Below, piece by piece: positions 27,186 through 36,114 of a stretch of DNA of 64,000 bases. This DNA is from Thiobacillus sp. (GTDB taxonomy: Bacteria > Pseudomonadota > Gammaproteobacteria > Burkholderiales > Thiobacillaceae). Location of the stretch: positions 62,001 to 126,000 of the forward strand of contig WGNC01000005.1 of NCBI GenBank assembly GCA_016124745.1, in the 5' to 3' direction. Numbering within the stretch: the first letter of the stretch is position 1; each line of letters opens with the position of its first letter. The notes below the pieces were generated by a model. The model did not search any database. It saw only the letters and a program-made list of their open reading frames with translations, and was not told the origin of the DNA. The position numbers and the translations under genes are program-made.

Positions 27186-27254
27186 GGTATGTAGTTCCTG
27201 ACGTTGGTTGCAGTGGCCGCAATCGGCTTACGCTAGGCGATTCGATCCGTTCGA

Positions 27255-29375
27255 TCAGGCAAGCTTGAAGCCTGCGACCGAGGCCTTGAGGTCCTGAGCC
27301 AGTTGCTTCATGCCGCCAATTGACTCGGCGGTCTGCTGCGTGCCGCTGCTGGTCTGCGACGAAATCGACTTGATGTCCTGCATGGTCTCGGCCACCTTGG
27401 CGGTCGATTCAGCCTGGATCTGGGTGGCCGCAGAAATATCGGCGATCAGGCTGGCCAGCGTCTTCGACACGTCGCCGATCTCGGCCAGAGTCTGACCCGC
27501 GGCATCGGACAGCTTGGCGCCTTCGACCACGCCCTGGGTCGACACTTCCATTGCCGCAACCGTATCGTGGGTATCCGACTGAATGGTCTTCACGATAGCC
27601 GCGATCTGCTTGGTTGCATCGGCGGAGCGTTCAGCCAGCCGCTGCACTTCTTCGGCAACCACCGAGAAACCGCGACCCGCTTCACCGGCCGACGCCGCCT
27701 GAATGGCCGCATTGAGGGCCAGCACGTTGGTCTGTTCGGTAATGTCTGAAATCAGTTCGACGATCTCGCCGATCTCCTGCGACGATTCGCCCAGACGCTT
27801 GATTCGCTTCGAGGTTTCCTGAATCTGTTCGCGCAGGCCGTTCATGCCGGAGATGGCGTTCGCCACCGCCTGCTGGCCCTTTTCTGCGGCGGCCAGGGAT
27901 TGCTCGGCGACGCGGGCGGATTCGGCCGCGTTACCCGAGACCTGTTGCACCGACTGCGCCAGATTCACCACCGCAGCCGACGTTTCTTCGATCTCTTCCG
28001 TCTGACGGCGTGAAGCCAGCTGCAGGGATTCGGAAACCTGTCCGGCCTGGCCGGCTGCCTGGTCCATCTGCAGCGCGGCTTGGTTGATCCCGCGCACCAG
28101 GCTGCGCAGCTCTTCCACCGTGTAGTTGATCGAGTCGGCCACCGCACCGGTGATATCCTCGGTCACGCTTGCGTTGATGGTCAGGTTGCCCTCTGCCAAC
28201 TCGCCCAACTCGTCCATCAGGCGCAGAATCGCTTCCTGGTTGCGGCCGTTTTCCTCTTCGCTCTTGCGTGCCCGTGATTTGGTTTCATTGATGTTGACCA
28301 GACCCAGCAACACCAGAGAGCCAATGCCAAGCACGCCGAACAAGGCAGCCAGCAGGTAGCCGGCGCCACCGACGGACTTGTAATCGTCTGCCAGCAGATC
28401 GGCATCCTTCAGCAGCGAGTCGCTGCCGACGAACAGATTGTTGGCAGCTTCCTTCGCCTTCAACAGGGACTGGGTATTGCCCAACACCGCGCCCACCGCC
28501 TCCACCATGTCACCCATGTTGGTGCCCAGGTCTTCGAGCGTCATCATGCTGTCCTCCCTGCGGATGGCCGCGCCCTCCATCAGGCTCTGCACCGTATCCC
28601 GGAACGAAGTCGTATCCTTTTCCAGTTGCAGCACCACCGCGGGATCGATCAGATCGGAAGACATCAGCATGTTTGCGTTTTTCGGCAGACGCTGACTCAG
28701 CATGATCAGATGGTTGGCACGCGACACTTCGCGGACGCTGGCACCCGCTTCGATCAGCTGGCTGGCGAGTTTCTCTGACACTTTCTGCAGGTCGGTACTC
28801 AGGGCATTAATGCGTTTGATGTTCTCGCTCATCGCCACCAGGTCTTTTTCCTGCGACAGGATCAGCTTGACCTGCGGATCGAATTTCTGCCACTGGGCAG
28901 TGACCTTTGCCAGTGAATCGCGCGCTGCGCCCCGGGTTGCAGGCACCTCATCGTCACCGTCGGTCAGCCCGGCCAGTGTCTTCTCGAACACGGACTTGCC
29001 TTCTGCCAGTTTTTTGAAAGCCGCGGCATTACCCAGCACGGACTGCTGCGCAGTCAGCGGCAGTCGCTGCGACAGCACTTCCAGTTCACCGGCACGGGCT
29101 TCGTAGCCTGTGCGGTTATCGAGTTGTACCGAACTGTAGATGGTGAAGCCGGCCGCCAGCAACAGCGATACGACCAGGGTACCGCCGGTATAGAGGTATT
29201 GCTTGTCAACCGGCAAATGACCGATCAAAGGCACCTTTCCCGCCTCCTTGTTAGCCAGCTTGCGCACTGACTGCATGATCAGGGTGGTGTGCTCTGCACC
29301 CTTCTTGCCCGTGACCTTTTCAGTCATGCGGCCAGCCAGCCCTTTAAAGCCATTCATCGTAATCGACATGTTCAT
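27255..29375 (-). CDS. pilJ: Methyl-accepting chemotaxis protein PilJ
   Basis: This 706-residue protein has an N-terminal cytoplasmic stretch, a first membrane helix near residues 62-84, a periplasmic domain with two PilJ-type helical modules (QRLPLTAQQ and [15 protein letters not shown]), a second helix near residues 335-358 and a cytoplasmic signalling hairpin. The hairpin tip carries the conserved [25 protein letters not shown] lies nine bases before the ATG at 29375. PilJ is the receptor of the Pil-Chp array, signalling through PilI to ChpA, which follows. No pilK methyltransferase gene is in the cluster. Confidence 0.93.
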   Translation of the reverse strand: MNMSITMNGFKGLAGRMTEKVTGKKGAEHTTLIMQSVRKLANKEAGKVPLIGHLPVDKQYLYTGGTLVVSLLLAAGFTIYSSVQLDNRTGYEARAGELEVLSQRLPLTAQQSVLGNAAAFKKLAEGKSVFEKTLAGLTDGDDEVPATRGAARDSLAKVTAQWQKFDPQVKLILSQEKDLVAMSENIKRINALSTDLQKVSEKLASQLIEAGASVREVSRANHLIMLSQRLPKNANMLMSSDLIDPAVVLQLEKDTTSFRDTVQSLMEGAAIRREDSMMTLEDLGTNMGDMVEAVGAVLGNTQSLLKAKEAANNLFVGSDSLLKDADLLADDYKSVGGAGYLLAALFGVLGIGSLVLLGLVNINETKSRARKSEEENGRNQEAILRLMDELGELAEGNLTINASVTEDITGAVADSINYTVEELRSLVRGINQAALQMDQAAGQAGQVSESLQLASRRQTEEIEETSAAVVNLAQSVQQVSGNAAESARVAEQSLAAAEKGQQAVANAISGMNGLREQIQETSKRIKRLGESSQEIGEIVELISDITEQTNVLALNAAIQAASAGEAGRGFSVVAEEVQRLAERSADATKQIAAIVKTIQSDTHDTVAAMEVSTQGVVEGAKLSDAAGQTLAEIGDVSKTLASLIADISAATQIQAESTAKVAETMQDIKSISSQTSSGTQQTAESIGGMKQLAQDLKASVAGFKLA

Positions 29376-29426
29376 TGCTCTAATCCTCCGTTTTCAGCGC
29401 CAGCGCGCTCCGCGTTCAATGTTCAA

Positions 29427-29948
29427 TCAGTTACCGAGCTGAGCCTCAACCTTGAGGAACTCGGCGTTGCCAAGCAATTGCCCAAAATCCATATCACACC
29501 AGTCATTGCCGGCATCGTCAGCGTAGTGGCGCGCGACCCATGGATGCGCCGCACTTTCTTCGCGCATCTGATAACGGTTGATGTTTTTCAATCCCATGGT
29601 GTTGCGCACCAGAAGCGCCGCATTCACGCCAAAGTCGTGATGGGGAATCAGCAAGCGGCAATCGGCATGCTCGGGCGTCACGCCCAGCCCCATGAAATCG
29701 GCAAAATCGCTGACTGCATAGAGGTTGCCGCGAATGTTGGCAACACCGCGAAACCAGCGCCGCGAACCGGGCACCTTGACGACATGGGGCACGGGAAGCA
29801 CTTCCTCGGTATCGGCAAGGCTAACCAGCCAGTTCAGATTGCCCACCCGGAAGCCCAGGCGGGAACCGGTATTGTCGCGACTGGCTGCCGCCTGCAATTG
29901 CTGCGACAGCGTGGTCTGAAATTCGCGCAGGTTGAATTTCTTGGCCAT
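29427..29948 (-). CDS. pilI: CheW-like coupling protein PilI
   Basis: This 173-residue protein has a CheW fold with the typical LGFRVGNLNWLVSL start, RWFRGVANIRGNLYAV (the GxxNxRG-like array contact) and a later LLI-x-H stretch. The start is MAKKFNLREF at 29948, and the longer frame from 30080 would run into pilH. It couples PilJ to the ChpA kinase. It lies 11 bases from pilH and about 50 from pilJ on the same strand. Confidence 0.92.
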   Translation of the reverse strand: MAKKFNLREFQTTLSQQLQAAASRDNTGSRLGFRVGNLNWLVSLADTEEVLPVPHVVKVPGSRRWFRGVANIRGNLYAVSDFADFMGLGVTPEHADCRLLIPHHDFGVNAALLVRNTMGLKNINRYQMREESAAHPWVARHYADDAGNDWCDMDFGQLLGNAEFLKVEAQLGN

Positions 29949-29959
29949 GACGGTCTGCC

Positions 29960-30325
29960 TCAGCCCAGCGCCTTGATTTGCGACAACAGGTCTTCCGGCT
30001 TCACCGGCTTGACCAGATAGGCTTTGGCGCCCTGGCGGATGCCCCAGACCTTGTCGGTTTCCTGGCCCTTGGTGGTGCACATGATGACCGGAATGTGTTT
30101 GGTCGCATCTTCCTTGGTGATCATGCGCGTCGCCTGATAGCCGTTCATTCCTGGCATCACGACATCCATCACGATCAGGTCTGGCAGGGTCTGCTTGGCT
30201 TGCGCGATAGCCTCTTCACCGCTTTCCGCCATGCTGACCAGATAGCCATTCTTGACCAGCAATTCGGACAGAAAAAAGCGCTCAGTGGGAGAGTCATCCA
30301 CGACGAGGATCCGGCTGATAGACAT
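29960..30325 (-). CDS. pilH: Response regulator PilH
   Basis: This 121-residue single-domain receiver has the acidic pair in VVDDSPTERF, the phospho-acceptor in IVMDVVMPGMNGYQA, the conserved threonine in MCTTKGQ and the lysine in LVKPVKPEDL. The motif order and PGMNGYQATR match PilH. It is thought to drive pilus retraction or act as a phosphate sink for ChpA. It is the second gene of the operon, 21 bases after pilG. Confidence 0.94.
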   Translation of the reverse strand: MSISRILVVDDSPTERFFLSELLVKNGYLVSMAESGEEAIAQAKQTLPDLIVMDVVMPGMNGYQATRMITKEDATKHIPVIMCTTKGQETDKVWGIRQGAKAYLVKPVKPEDLLSQIKALG

Positions 30326-30346
30326 ACTCGATGCTCCTTGAAAAAG

Positions 30347-30739
30347 TTAGGCCCCGGCGCACGCATACTCGCGCACGGCCGTCAATAACGTATCTTTGGT
30401 GAAAGGTTTGGTCAGGTATTCGTCCGATCCCACCATGCGGCCGCGCGCGCGGTCGAACAAGCCATCCTTGGACGACAGCATGATGACAGGCGTGGTGCGG
30501 TACTTGGCATTGCGCTTGATGAGCGAACAGGTCTGATAGCCGTCGAGGCGCGGCATCATGATGTCTACAAACACCACGTCGGGGTCGTGATCGGTGATTT
30601 TCGACAGCGCATCAAAGCCATCCTGCGCGAGAATGACCTCGCAGCCCGCCTGATTCAGAAAAATTTCTGCGCTGCGACGAATTGTGTTGCTGTCATCGAT
30701 GACCATCACCTTGACGCCTTTTAATGCTTCGTTATCCAC
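30347..30739 (-). CDS. pilG: Response regulator PilG
   Basis: This 130-residue receiver closely follows PilG: VMVIDDSNTIRRSAE, FVDIMMPRLDGYQTC, VIMLSSKDGLFDRA and YLTKPFTKD. The start is the GTG at 30739 (VDNEALKGVKV), preceded at good spacing by GGAG. The frame reaching 30775 has no ribosome site. PilG promotes pilus extension and virulence-type cAMP signalling in Pseudomonas. Here it heads the pilG-pilH-pilI-pilJ-chpA operon. Confidence 0.93.
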   Translation of the reverse strand: MDNEALKGVKVMVIDDSNTIRRSAEIFLNQAGCEVILAQDGFDALSKITDHDPDVVFVDIMMPRLDGYQTCSLIKRNAKYRTTPVIMLSSKDGLFDRARGRMVGSDEYLTKPFTKDTLLTAVREYACAGA

Positions 30740-30860
30740 ACGCTTTCTCCGAGAGAACCGTAGAGTGGACGGCACACGCCGCCCCCTGTGTGGTAAACAT
30801 TACGGCACCGGCTCAGGCTTCTTTAGAGCTTGCGCGTTCCGCCCGCGCCGGCAACAGGCA

Positions 30861-30893
30861 AATAAAAAAGGGCGCTGCATCGCAGCGCCCTTT
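30861..30893 (-). terminator. Intrinsic terminator for the secreted hypothetical gene
   Basis: A 12-bp stem AAAGGGCGCTGC/GCAGCGCCCTTT with a 3-base loop is followed on the minus strand by TTTTTTATT. It ends the transcript of the gene at 30922-31821 and insulates the pil operon promoter downstream. Confidence 0.9.
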
Positions 30894-30921
30894 CATCCAG
30901 AAACGAGTGAACCGATTCTTC

Positions 30922-31821
30922 CTACCAGGAACTCTGGGTCGATTTCTTTTCGGTACCGGCTACCAAACTCATAGTGTCCTGGATCGCACCCGGAAGCGAG
31001 GAGATGCGCATGAACTGTCCCATGCCCACATCCGGGAAAGCCAGGGCAATACGGAAACGCCCATAGGGTGATTCCACCTCATCGTCAACGATGTAGATCT
31101 CGTAAGGCAGGCCCGCGATGTTTTCCTGCATGTCGATTCGCTTGATCCATTCGCCATCGCTGTTTTCGCCATCGTTCATCGCCACACCAAACACCGCCAG
31201 TTTGCGATCCGCCAGCACGACCTCGTATACCTTGGACGTCTTGCCCACGCCTTTGCCCAGATTGCTGCGCACGACCTTCAGCGCCTCTGCAAAGTCTCCA
31301 TACTTGGCAAGCTCACGCTTCGAGGAATCGAGCCGCTCCATTCCGATCATGTAGCGGTAATTGGATAGGCTCGCGGCGGTCTCGTCACCGCCCTGTCCCT
31401 TGCCGGCGCCCAGCGCGTCCTTCAAGCGCGCCTGCAGTGCCTTGACTGCATCCTCCCGCTTGTCGAAACCCGTCCGGAAATAGGCGCGATACCAGTAATC
31501 CGGATTGGTGTACGCAACACTGCCGTCCGCCTTCACGCCCACGCGAATCGTCGCGCCCAGTACCGCATTCCCGCCCGCGGCGCCGACTTCCTTGAGCATG
31601 GCGTCATCCGTGGCGATCACCACGCCATACTCCGGGAGACCTTTCGGGAAGTACTTCCCAACCACATTGAAACCACCGCTCTTAAGCTTGGCCTCGACGG
31701 CTGAAGCCGCTCCCTGGGTGCTGCCTCCCATGACCTTATCGCCCTGTATATAGGGAGAAATCGCCCACACGCTCGCCGAAAAAGCGAACAGGGCCCAAGC
31801 AGAAATCCAACGAAAAATCAT
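30922..31821 (-). CDS. Secreted hypothetical protein
   Basis: This 299-residue protein has a signal peptide (MIFRWISAWALFAFSASVWA) and a mature part beginning ISPYIQGD. The start at 31821 follows CGAGGAG, which excludes the longer frame. Residues about 35-110 (AVEAKLKSGGFNVVGKYFP..., ATDDAMLKEVGAAGG) have the feel of a DUF302-like alpha/beta fold. The rest is mixed and includes KVYEVVLADRKLAVFGVAMND. It is monocistronic, with a terminator at 30861. A periplasmic role is likely, but the function is unknown. The DUF302 resemblance is tentative. Confidence 0.7.
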   Translation of the reverse strand: MIFRWISAWALFAFSASVWAISPYIQGDKVMGGSTQGAASAVEAKLKSGGFNVVGKYFPKGLPEYGVVIATDDAMLKEVGAAGGNAVLGATIRVGVKADGSVAYTNPDYWYRAYFRTGFDKREDAVKALQARLKDALGAGKGQGGDETAASLSNYRYMIGMERLDSSKRELAKYGDFAEALKVVRSNLGKGVGKTSKVYEVVLADRKLAVFGVAMNDGENSDGEWIKRIDMQENIAGLPYEIYIVDDEVESPYGRFRIALAFPDVGMGQFMRISSLPGAIQDTMSLVAGTEKKSTQSSW

Positions 31822-31987
31822 GCCGCTCTCCTCGATTTGAAATTGTCTTACTTCATTCAACCGTACCAATGACAGTTGCGACCGTCCAGATGGCCATGGA
31901 TTCTATGATCAAAGCATCTTGACGCCTACGGCCTAACGCCTGATTCAGCGCTTTCTTGAGCCTCCGGATGCAATTTATGCGTTTCGT

Positions 31988-32170
31988 CTAGAACACGACC
32001 ATTTCGAAATCGTCCTTGCGTGCGCCGCAATCAGGGCAGGTCCAGTTGATCGGCACATCGTCCCAGCGCGTGCCCGGTGGGATGCCGTCGTCAGGCGCAC
32101 CGATTTCTTCATGGTAAATCCAGCCGCAAATCAGGCACATCCAGTTTTTGTACTCGGTCGTTTCAGGCAT
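31988..32170 (-). CDS. Rubredoxin
   Basis: This 60-residue protein has both iron-binding loops, CLICGW and CPDCGA, plus the family core [11 protein letters not shown] and the terminal DFEMV. A single Fe(Cys)4 centre carries one electron in the cytosol, often for oxygen or peroxide detoxification or for oxygenases. It is divergent from thiD, 54 bases away, as in many betaproteobacteria. Confidence 0.96.
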   Translation of the reverse strand: MPETTEYKNWMCLICGWIYHEEIGAPDDGIPPGTRWDDVPINWTCPDCGARKDDFEMVVF

Positions 32171-32224
32171 GGGGGGGTGGCGAATTCAGCTAAAATTGGA
32201 AGTCGATTCTAAAGCAGTGACGCC

Positions 32225-33067
32225 ATGCCTCCAATATTCACCCCCAAACCCACGCCCCCGCTGGTGCTCAGCTTTGCCGCGTCCGATCCGACCGGCGGCG
32301 CCGGCATCCAGGCCGATCTGCTGACGCTGGCCAGCATGGGCTGCCATCCCCTGTCGGTCATCACCGCGCTGACAGTGCAGGATACCGCCGGCGTGGATGA
32401 GATCCTCGTAATCGATTCCGAATGGGTGATGGACCAGGCACGCATGCTGCTGGAAGACGTGCCGGTCGCGGCGTTCAAGCTCGGCATCCTGGGCAGCCCT
32501 GAATCGATAGCGATCATTGCCGAAATCCTGGCTGATTATCCCGATATACCGGTGGTGCTCGACCCCGTGCTGTCTTCTGGCCGCGGCGACGAACTTGCCA
32601 CCGATGACATGATCGCGGCGATGCGCGACCTGCTCATTCCGCAGACCAGCGTGCTCACGCCCAACAGTCATGAGGCACGCCGGCTGGCGCTGTTCGAATC
32701 GGACGAGGAAGACATGGATCTCGAGACTTGCGCCAAACACCTGACGGATCTTGGCTGCGAGTATGTGCTCATCACCGGAACCCATGAGGCCACGCCGCGC
32801 GTGCTGAACAGCCTTTACGACGCCAACGGCCATGTGCAGACCGATGCCTGGGATCGCCTGCCCGGCAGCTACCACGGCTCCGGCTGCACCCTTGCTTCGG
32901 CCATCGCCGCCACCCTGGCCTATGGCAACGACGTGCCCGCTGCCGTGCGCGAAGCGCAGAATTTCACCTACGAGACACTCAAAGCCGCCTTCCGTCCCGG
33001 CATGGGGCAATACATTCCCGAGCGGTTTTTCTGGGCTCAGGATGCACAGACGGAAGGCAGTGCCTGA
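32225..33067 (+). CDS. thiD: Hydroxymethylpyrimidine/phosphomethylpyrimidine kinase ThiD
   Basis: This 280-residue protein is a ribokinase-like HMP-P kinase. Visible motifs are SDPTGGAGIQADLLT, the TPNSHEARRL segment, and the anion-hole and catalytic base region GSYHGSGCTLASA. It makes the pyrimidine diphosphate that ThiE joins to the thiazole. The N-terminus has a proline-rich extension of about ten residues. It is followed eight bases later by thiE, so thiD-thiE-hemL-dsrS look like one transcript. No TPP riboswitch fits in the 54 bases upstream. Confidence 0.95.
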   Translation: MPPIFTPKPTPPLVLSFAASDPTGGAGIQADLLTLASMGCHPLSVITALTVQDTAGVDEILVIDSEWVMDQARMLLEDVPVAAFKLGILGSPESIAIIAEILADYPDIPVVLDPVLSSGRGDELATDDMIAAMRDLLIPQTSVLTPNSHEARRLALFESDEEDMDLETCAKHLTDLGCEYVLITGTHEATPRVLNSLYDANGHVQTDAWDRLPGSYHGSGCTLASAIAATLAYGNDVPAAVREAQNFTYETLKAAFRPGMGQYIPERFFWAQDAQTEGSA

Positions 33068-33074
33068 ACTCGCC

Positions 33075-33710
33075 ATGTCTGACTTGCCTGGCGGCATCTA
33101 CGCCATCACCCCGGAAACGACCGATACGGAACGGTTGCTGGCGCAGGTCGAAGCCGCGCTCGCGGGCGGTGTGGCAGCCGTGCAGTACCGTGACAAGAGC
33201 ACTGACGTTGCCCTCCGCCACGAACAGGCCAGCGAACTGGTCGCGCTGTGCCGCCGCTACCATGTACCGCTAATCGTCAATGATGACCTGCGTCTGGCTG
33301 ATATTGTCGACGCCGACGGCCTGCATCTGGGGCGCGACGACGGCAGCCTGCGTGAGGCACGCATCATTCTCGGCCGCGACAAGTTGATCGGCGCCTCGTG
33401 CTATCAGAGCCTCGAGCTGGCACACGCCGCACAGGCAGCTGGCGCCGACTACGTCGCCTTCGGCAGTTTCTTTCCATCGCCTACCAAACCTGCGGCCAGA
33501 CGGGCTGAAGTGGCTTTGTTGCACGGGGCGACGCAAGCCATCCACGTGCCGATCGTCGCCATCGGCGGCATCACGCTGGCCAATGCGCCAGGTTTGCTGG
33601 ATGCGGGTGCCGACAGCCTCGCCGTGCTATCGGCCCTGTTCGATGCGCCCGACATCCGCGCCGCCGCGCATGCCCTCAATCAACTTTTTGAAGTGGAATC
33701 AGAACAATGA
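33075..33710 (+). CDS. thiE: Thiamine-phosphate synthase ThiE
   Basis: This 211-residue TIM-barrel protein has the family sites [44 protein letters not shown] and IVAIGGI. It condenses HMP-PP with thiazole phosphate to thiamine phosphate. The start MSDLPGG at 33075 is chosen because the upstream frame lies in the thiD shadow. It overlaps hemL by ATGA at 33707. Confidence 0.95.
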   Translation: MSDLPGGIYAITPETTDTERLLAQVEAALAGGVAAVQYRDKSTDVALRHEQASELVALCRRYHVPLIVNDDLRLADIVDADGLHLGRDDGSLREARIILGRDKLIGASCYQSLELAHAAQAAGADYVAFGSFFPSPTKPAARRAEVALLHGATQAIHVPIVAIGGITLANAPGLLDAGADSLAVLSALFDAPDIRAAAHALNQLFEVESEQ

Positions 33711-34996
33711 ACTCAACCATGAACCGCAACGAAACCCTGTTCGAGCAATCGCAAAAGCTCATCCCTGGCGGCGTGAATTCGCCGGTACGCGCATTCAAGG
33801 GCGTAGGCGGAACGCCGGTATTTTTCGATCATGCACGAGGCTCGCGGGTGTGGGATGCCGACGGCCGCGAATACATCGACTACGTCGGTTCCTGGGGCCC
33901 GGCGATCCTTGGACATGCCCATCCCGCTACCGTCAAGGCCGTGCAGGAAGCGGCCGCGCGCGGGCTTTCATTCGGAGCCCCCTCGGCCGCCGAACTGGAA
34001 ATAGCCGAACTGATCACCCAACTGGTGCCCAGCATCGAAAAAGTCCGCCTGGTGTCGTCCGGCACCGAGGCGACCATGAGCGCGATCCGCCTCGCACGCG
34101 GCTTCACCGGGCGCAGCAAGATCGTCAAATTCGAAGGTTGCTACCACGGCCATGCCGACTTTCTGCTGGTCAAAGCGGGCTCCGGCGCGCTCACCTTCGG
34201 CAACCCCACCTCGGCCGGCGTGCCGGCGGAAACCGCCGCGCAGACCCTGGTTCTCGACTACAACGATGTCGCCGGTCTGGAACGCACGTTTGCCGAAGTG
34301 GGTACTGAAATCGCCTGCATCATCGTCGAGCCGTTTGCCGGCAACATGAATCTGGTCAAGCCCACCGCCGAGTTCATGGCCACGATGCGCCGACTCTGCG
34401 ACGCATCCGGCGCGCTGCTGATATTCGACGAAGTGATGACCGGTTTCCGCGTCGATCTGGGCGGCGCGCAGAAACTGCTCGGCATCCGTCCCGACCTGAC
34501 CACGCTCGGCAAGGTGATTGGCGGCGGCATGCCAGTCGGCGCCTTCGGCGGGCGCGCCGAGGTGATGGACAAGCTTGCGCCGGTCGGCCCGGTGTACCAG
34601 GCCGGCACCTTGTCCGGCAACCCGGTGGCGGTTGCCGCCGGTCTTGCCACCCTCAAGGCCATCAGCGAACCGGGCTTCCACGCGCGTCTTGCCGCCAGTA
34701 CCGAACGCCTGGTAAAGGGCCTGACGGCTGCTGCGCGGGACGCGGGCGTCACGTTCTGCGCCGATTCTGTCGGTGGCATGTTCGGCCTGTATTTCGCCGC
34801 CAGACCGCCGGCAAGCTTTGCCGAAGTGATGCAATGCGACAAGGACACGTTCAACCGCTTTTTCCACGCCATGCTCGACCACGGCGTGTATCTGGCACCC
34901 TCCGCATTCGAAGCCGGATTCGTCTCGGCCGCGCATACCGACGCCGACATCGACGCCACCCTCGCTGCCGCACGCGACGTATTCAAGGTGCTATGA
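33707..34996 (+). CDS. hemL: Glutamate-1-semialdehyde 2,1-aminomutase HemL
   Basis: This 429-residue PLP enzyme has [32 protein letters not shown] and the Schiff-base lysine Lys269 in [16 protein letters not shown]. It converts glutamate-1-semialdehyde to 5-aminolevulinate, feeding the hemCD step encoded 10 kb away. The ATG at 33707 overlaps thiE, and the ATG at 33719 (MNRNETLF) is an alternative start close to the usual N-terminus. It overlaps the next gene by ATGA. Confidence 0.97.
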   Translation: MNSTMNRNETLFEQSQKLIPGGVNSPVRAFKGVGGTPVFFDHARGSRVWDADGREYIDYVGSWGPAILGHAHPATVKAVQEAAARGLSFGAPSAAELEIAELITQLVPSIEKVRLVSSGTEATMSAIRLARGFTGRSKIVKFEGCYHGHADFLLVKAGSGALTFGNPTSAGVPAETAAQTLVLDYNDVAGLERTFAEVGTEIACIIVEPFAGNMNLVKPTAEFMATMRRLCDASGALLIFDEVMTGFRVDLGGAQKLLGIRPDLTTLGKVIGGGMPVGAFGGRAEVMDKLAPVGPVYQAGTLSGNPVAVAAGLATLKAISEPGFHARLAASTERLVKGLTAAARDAGVTFCADSVGGMFGLYFAARPPASFAEVMQCDKDTFNRFFHAMLDHGVYLAPSAFEAGFVSAAHTDADIDATLAAARDVFKVL

Positions 34997-36060
34997 ACGA
35001 CGAACTCTCGCCCGAAGACGAACTGCGCCTCAACGTCCTGTTCAACACCGAGCTCAAGGCCGTACGCATCGATGAATCGAGTATGACGCTGTGGGCGCTG
35101 ACGCCTCAAGGTGAGGCCAGCGTGCCGCTGAAGCCTAACGAGCGGTCCGATCGCTATCTAAAACGGGTACGCGAGTTGCTGTCCGGCCACGCGCTGGGCT
35201 CGCCCGGCGGCTACCCGGTACACCTGACGCGCTGGACACGGCAATCGCAGGCCGGATTGTCGACCCAGCATCTGGCACAGTTGCTGTTGATCGCCGAGGA
35301 AGAGGCGGTGGTCGCCGTGGTGCATTCACCCTCGCTTACCGACGAACTGGCGCGCTACGCCTGGTGGTGCATGCCCACCATCGAAAATGCGCGATTGATG
35401 CTGATGCGCGACGTGGTATGCCAGGGCAGCATGGGGCGCACGCTTGCCGAATTCCTGGTCGAGCATCTGGCCTTCCTGCACGAGGACGACGTCGGCATTC
35501 TCGACACGGTGGCCGTGATGCTGTATTCCGGCGTGCTCACTGACACGGAGCGCCTGTCGATCTGGAAGCGCGGCAATAGCCGCAACTCCTATTACGTATC
35601 CTTTCTCGAACTCCAACCCGACAAACTGCCCAGCCCGCGCGCCGCGCGTGCCGATCACGATGGTGTGCCATTGCTCGCCGGGAATCCTTACAGCGCAATG
35701 CTGGCAAAAGCGCTGTCGGATCAGGGCCAGACTTTTCTCGTTACGAGCGCACACATCCTCGAACGCCCCGAAGTCCAGGAAGTGGTGAACCACACCCTCA
35801 ATGCGCTGGCGCAGTGGTGCGCGCCGCTGCGCCAGGCCGACGAGACCACTCGCAATGCCGCACGCGAGTCGATGCTCAAGGCTGCACCCCGGTTTGAGAC
35901 TGATTGTGCCGCACTCGATGTCCTTGCTGCAGTGGATGCAGACAGCGTGCGCCCCATCTTCCTCAAAACCACCGCGATCGGTTCACTGATGCGGCGCAAG
36001 ATCCAGCCCATTGTTACTCCGTTGCTCGACAGCATCGCAGTACTGCGGCGCCAGCCCTGA
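34993..36060 (+). CDS. dsrS: DsrS-like cytosolic protein
   Basis: This 355-residue protein starts [16 protein letters not shown] and shows [27 protein letters not shown] and [13 protein letters not shown]. These match my memory of DsrS, the last gene of the dsr operon in Allochromatium and a soluble protein of unknown activity. There is no signal peptide or membrane helix. It overlaps hemL by ATGA, so co-expression with the tetrapyrrole gene is likely, and sirohaem is the cofactor of DsrAB. No other dsr gene is in the window. The name rests on sequence recall rather than a search. Confidence 0.65.
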   Translation: MNDELSPEDELRLNVLFNTELKAVRIDESSMTLWALTPQGEASVPLKPNERSDRYLKRVRELLSGHALGSPGGYPVHLTRWTRQSQAGLSTQHLAQLLLIAEEEAVVAVVHSPSLTDELARYAWWCMPTIENARLMLMRDVVCQGSMGRTLAEFLVEHLAFLHEDDVGILDTVAVMLYSGVLTDTERLSIWKRGNSRNSYYVSFLELQPDKLPSPRAARADHDGVPLLAGNPYSAMLAKALSDQGQTFLVTSAHILERPEVQEVVNHTLNALAQWCAPLRQADETTRNAARESMLKAAPRFETDCAALDVLAAVDADSVRPIFLKTTAIGSLMRRKIQPIVTPLLDSIAVLRRQP

Positions 36061-36065
36061 AACGA

Positions 36066-36099
36066 CGAGGCCCTGCAGGCTCGCGCCCGCAGGGCCTCG
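36066..36099. terminator. Bidirectional hairpin between dsrS and dsbD
   Basis: A perfect 11-bp stem CGAGGCCCTGC/GCAGGGCCTCG with a 12-base loop lies between convergent genes. There is no strong U-tract, so termination efficiency is uncertain. Confidence 0.65.
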
Positions 36100-36114
36100 C
36101 TTGCCCGCCACAGC

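Noticed and set aside
32171-32224. TPP riboswitch upstream of thiD
   Set aside because: Only 54 bases separate thiD from the rubredoxin gene, too short for a THI element, and none of its conserved boxes is visible.
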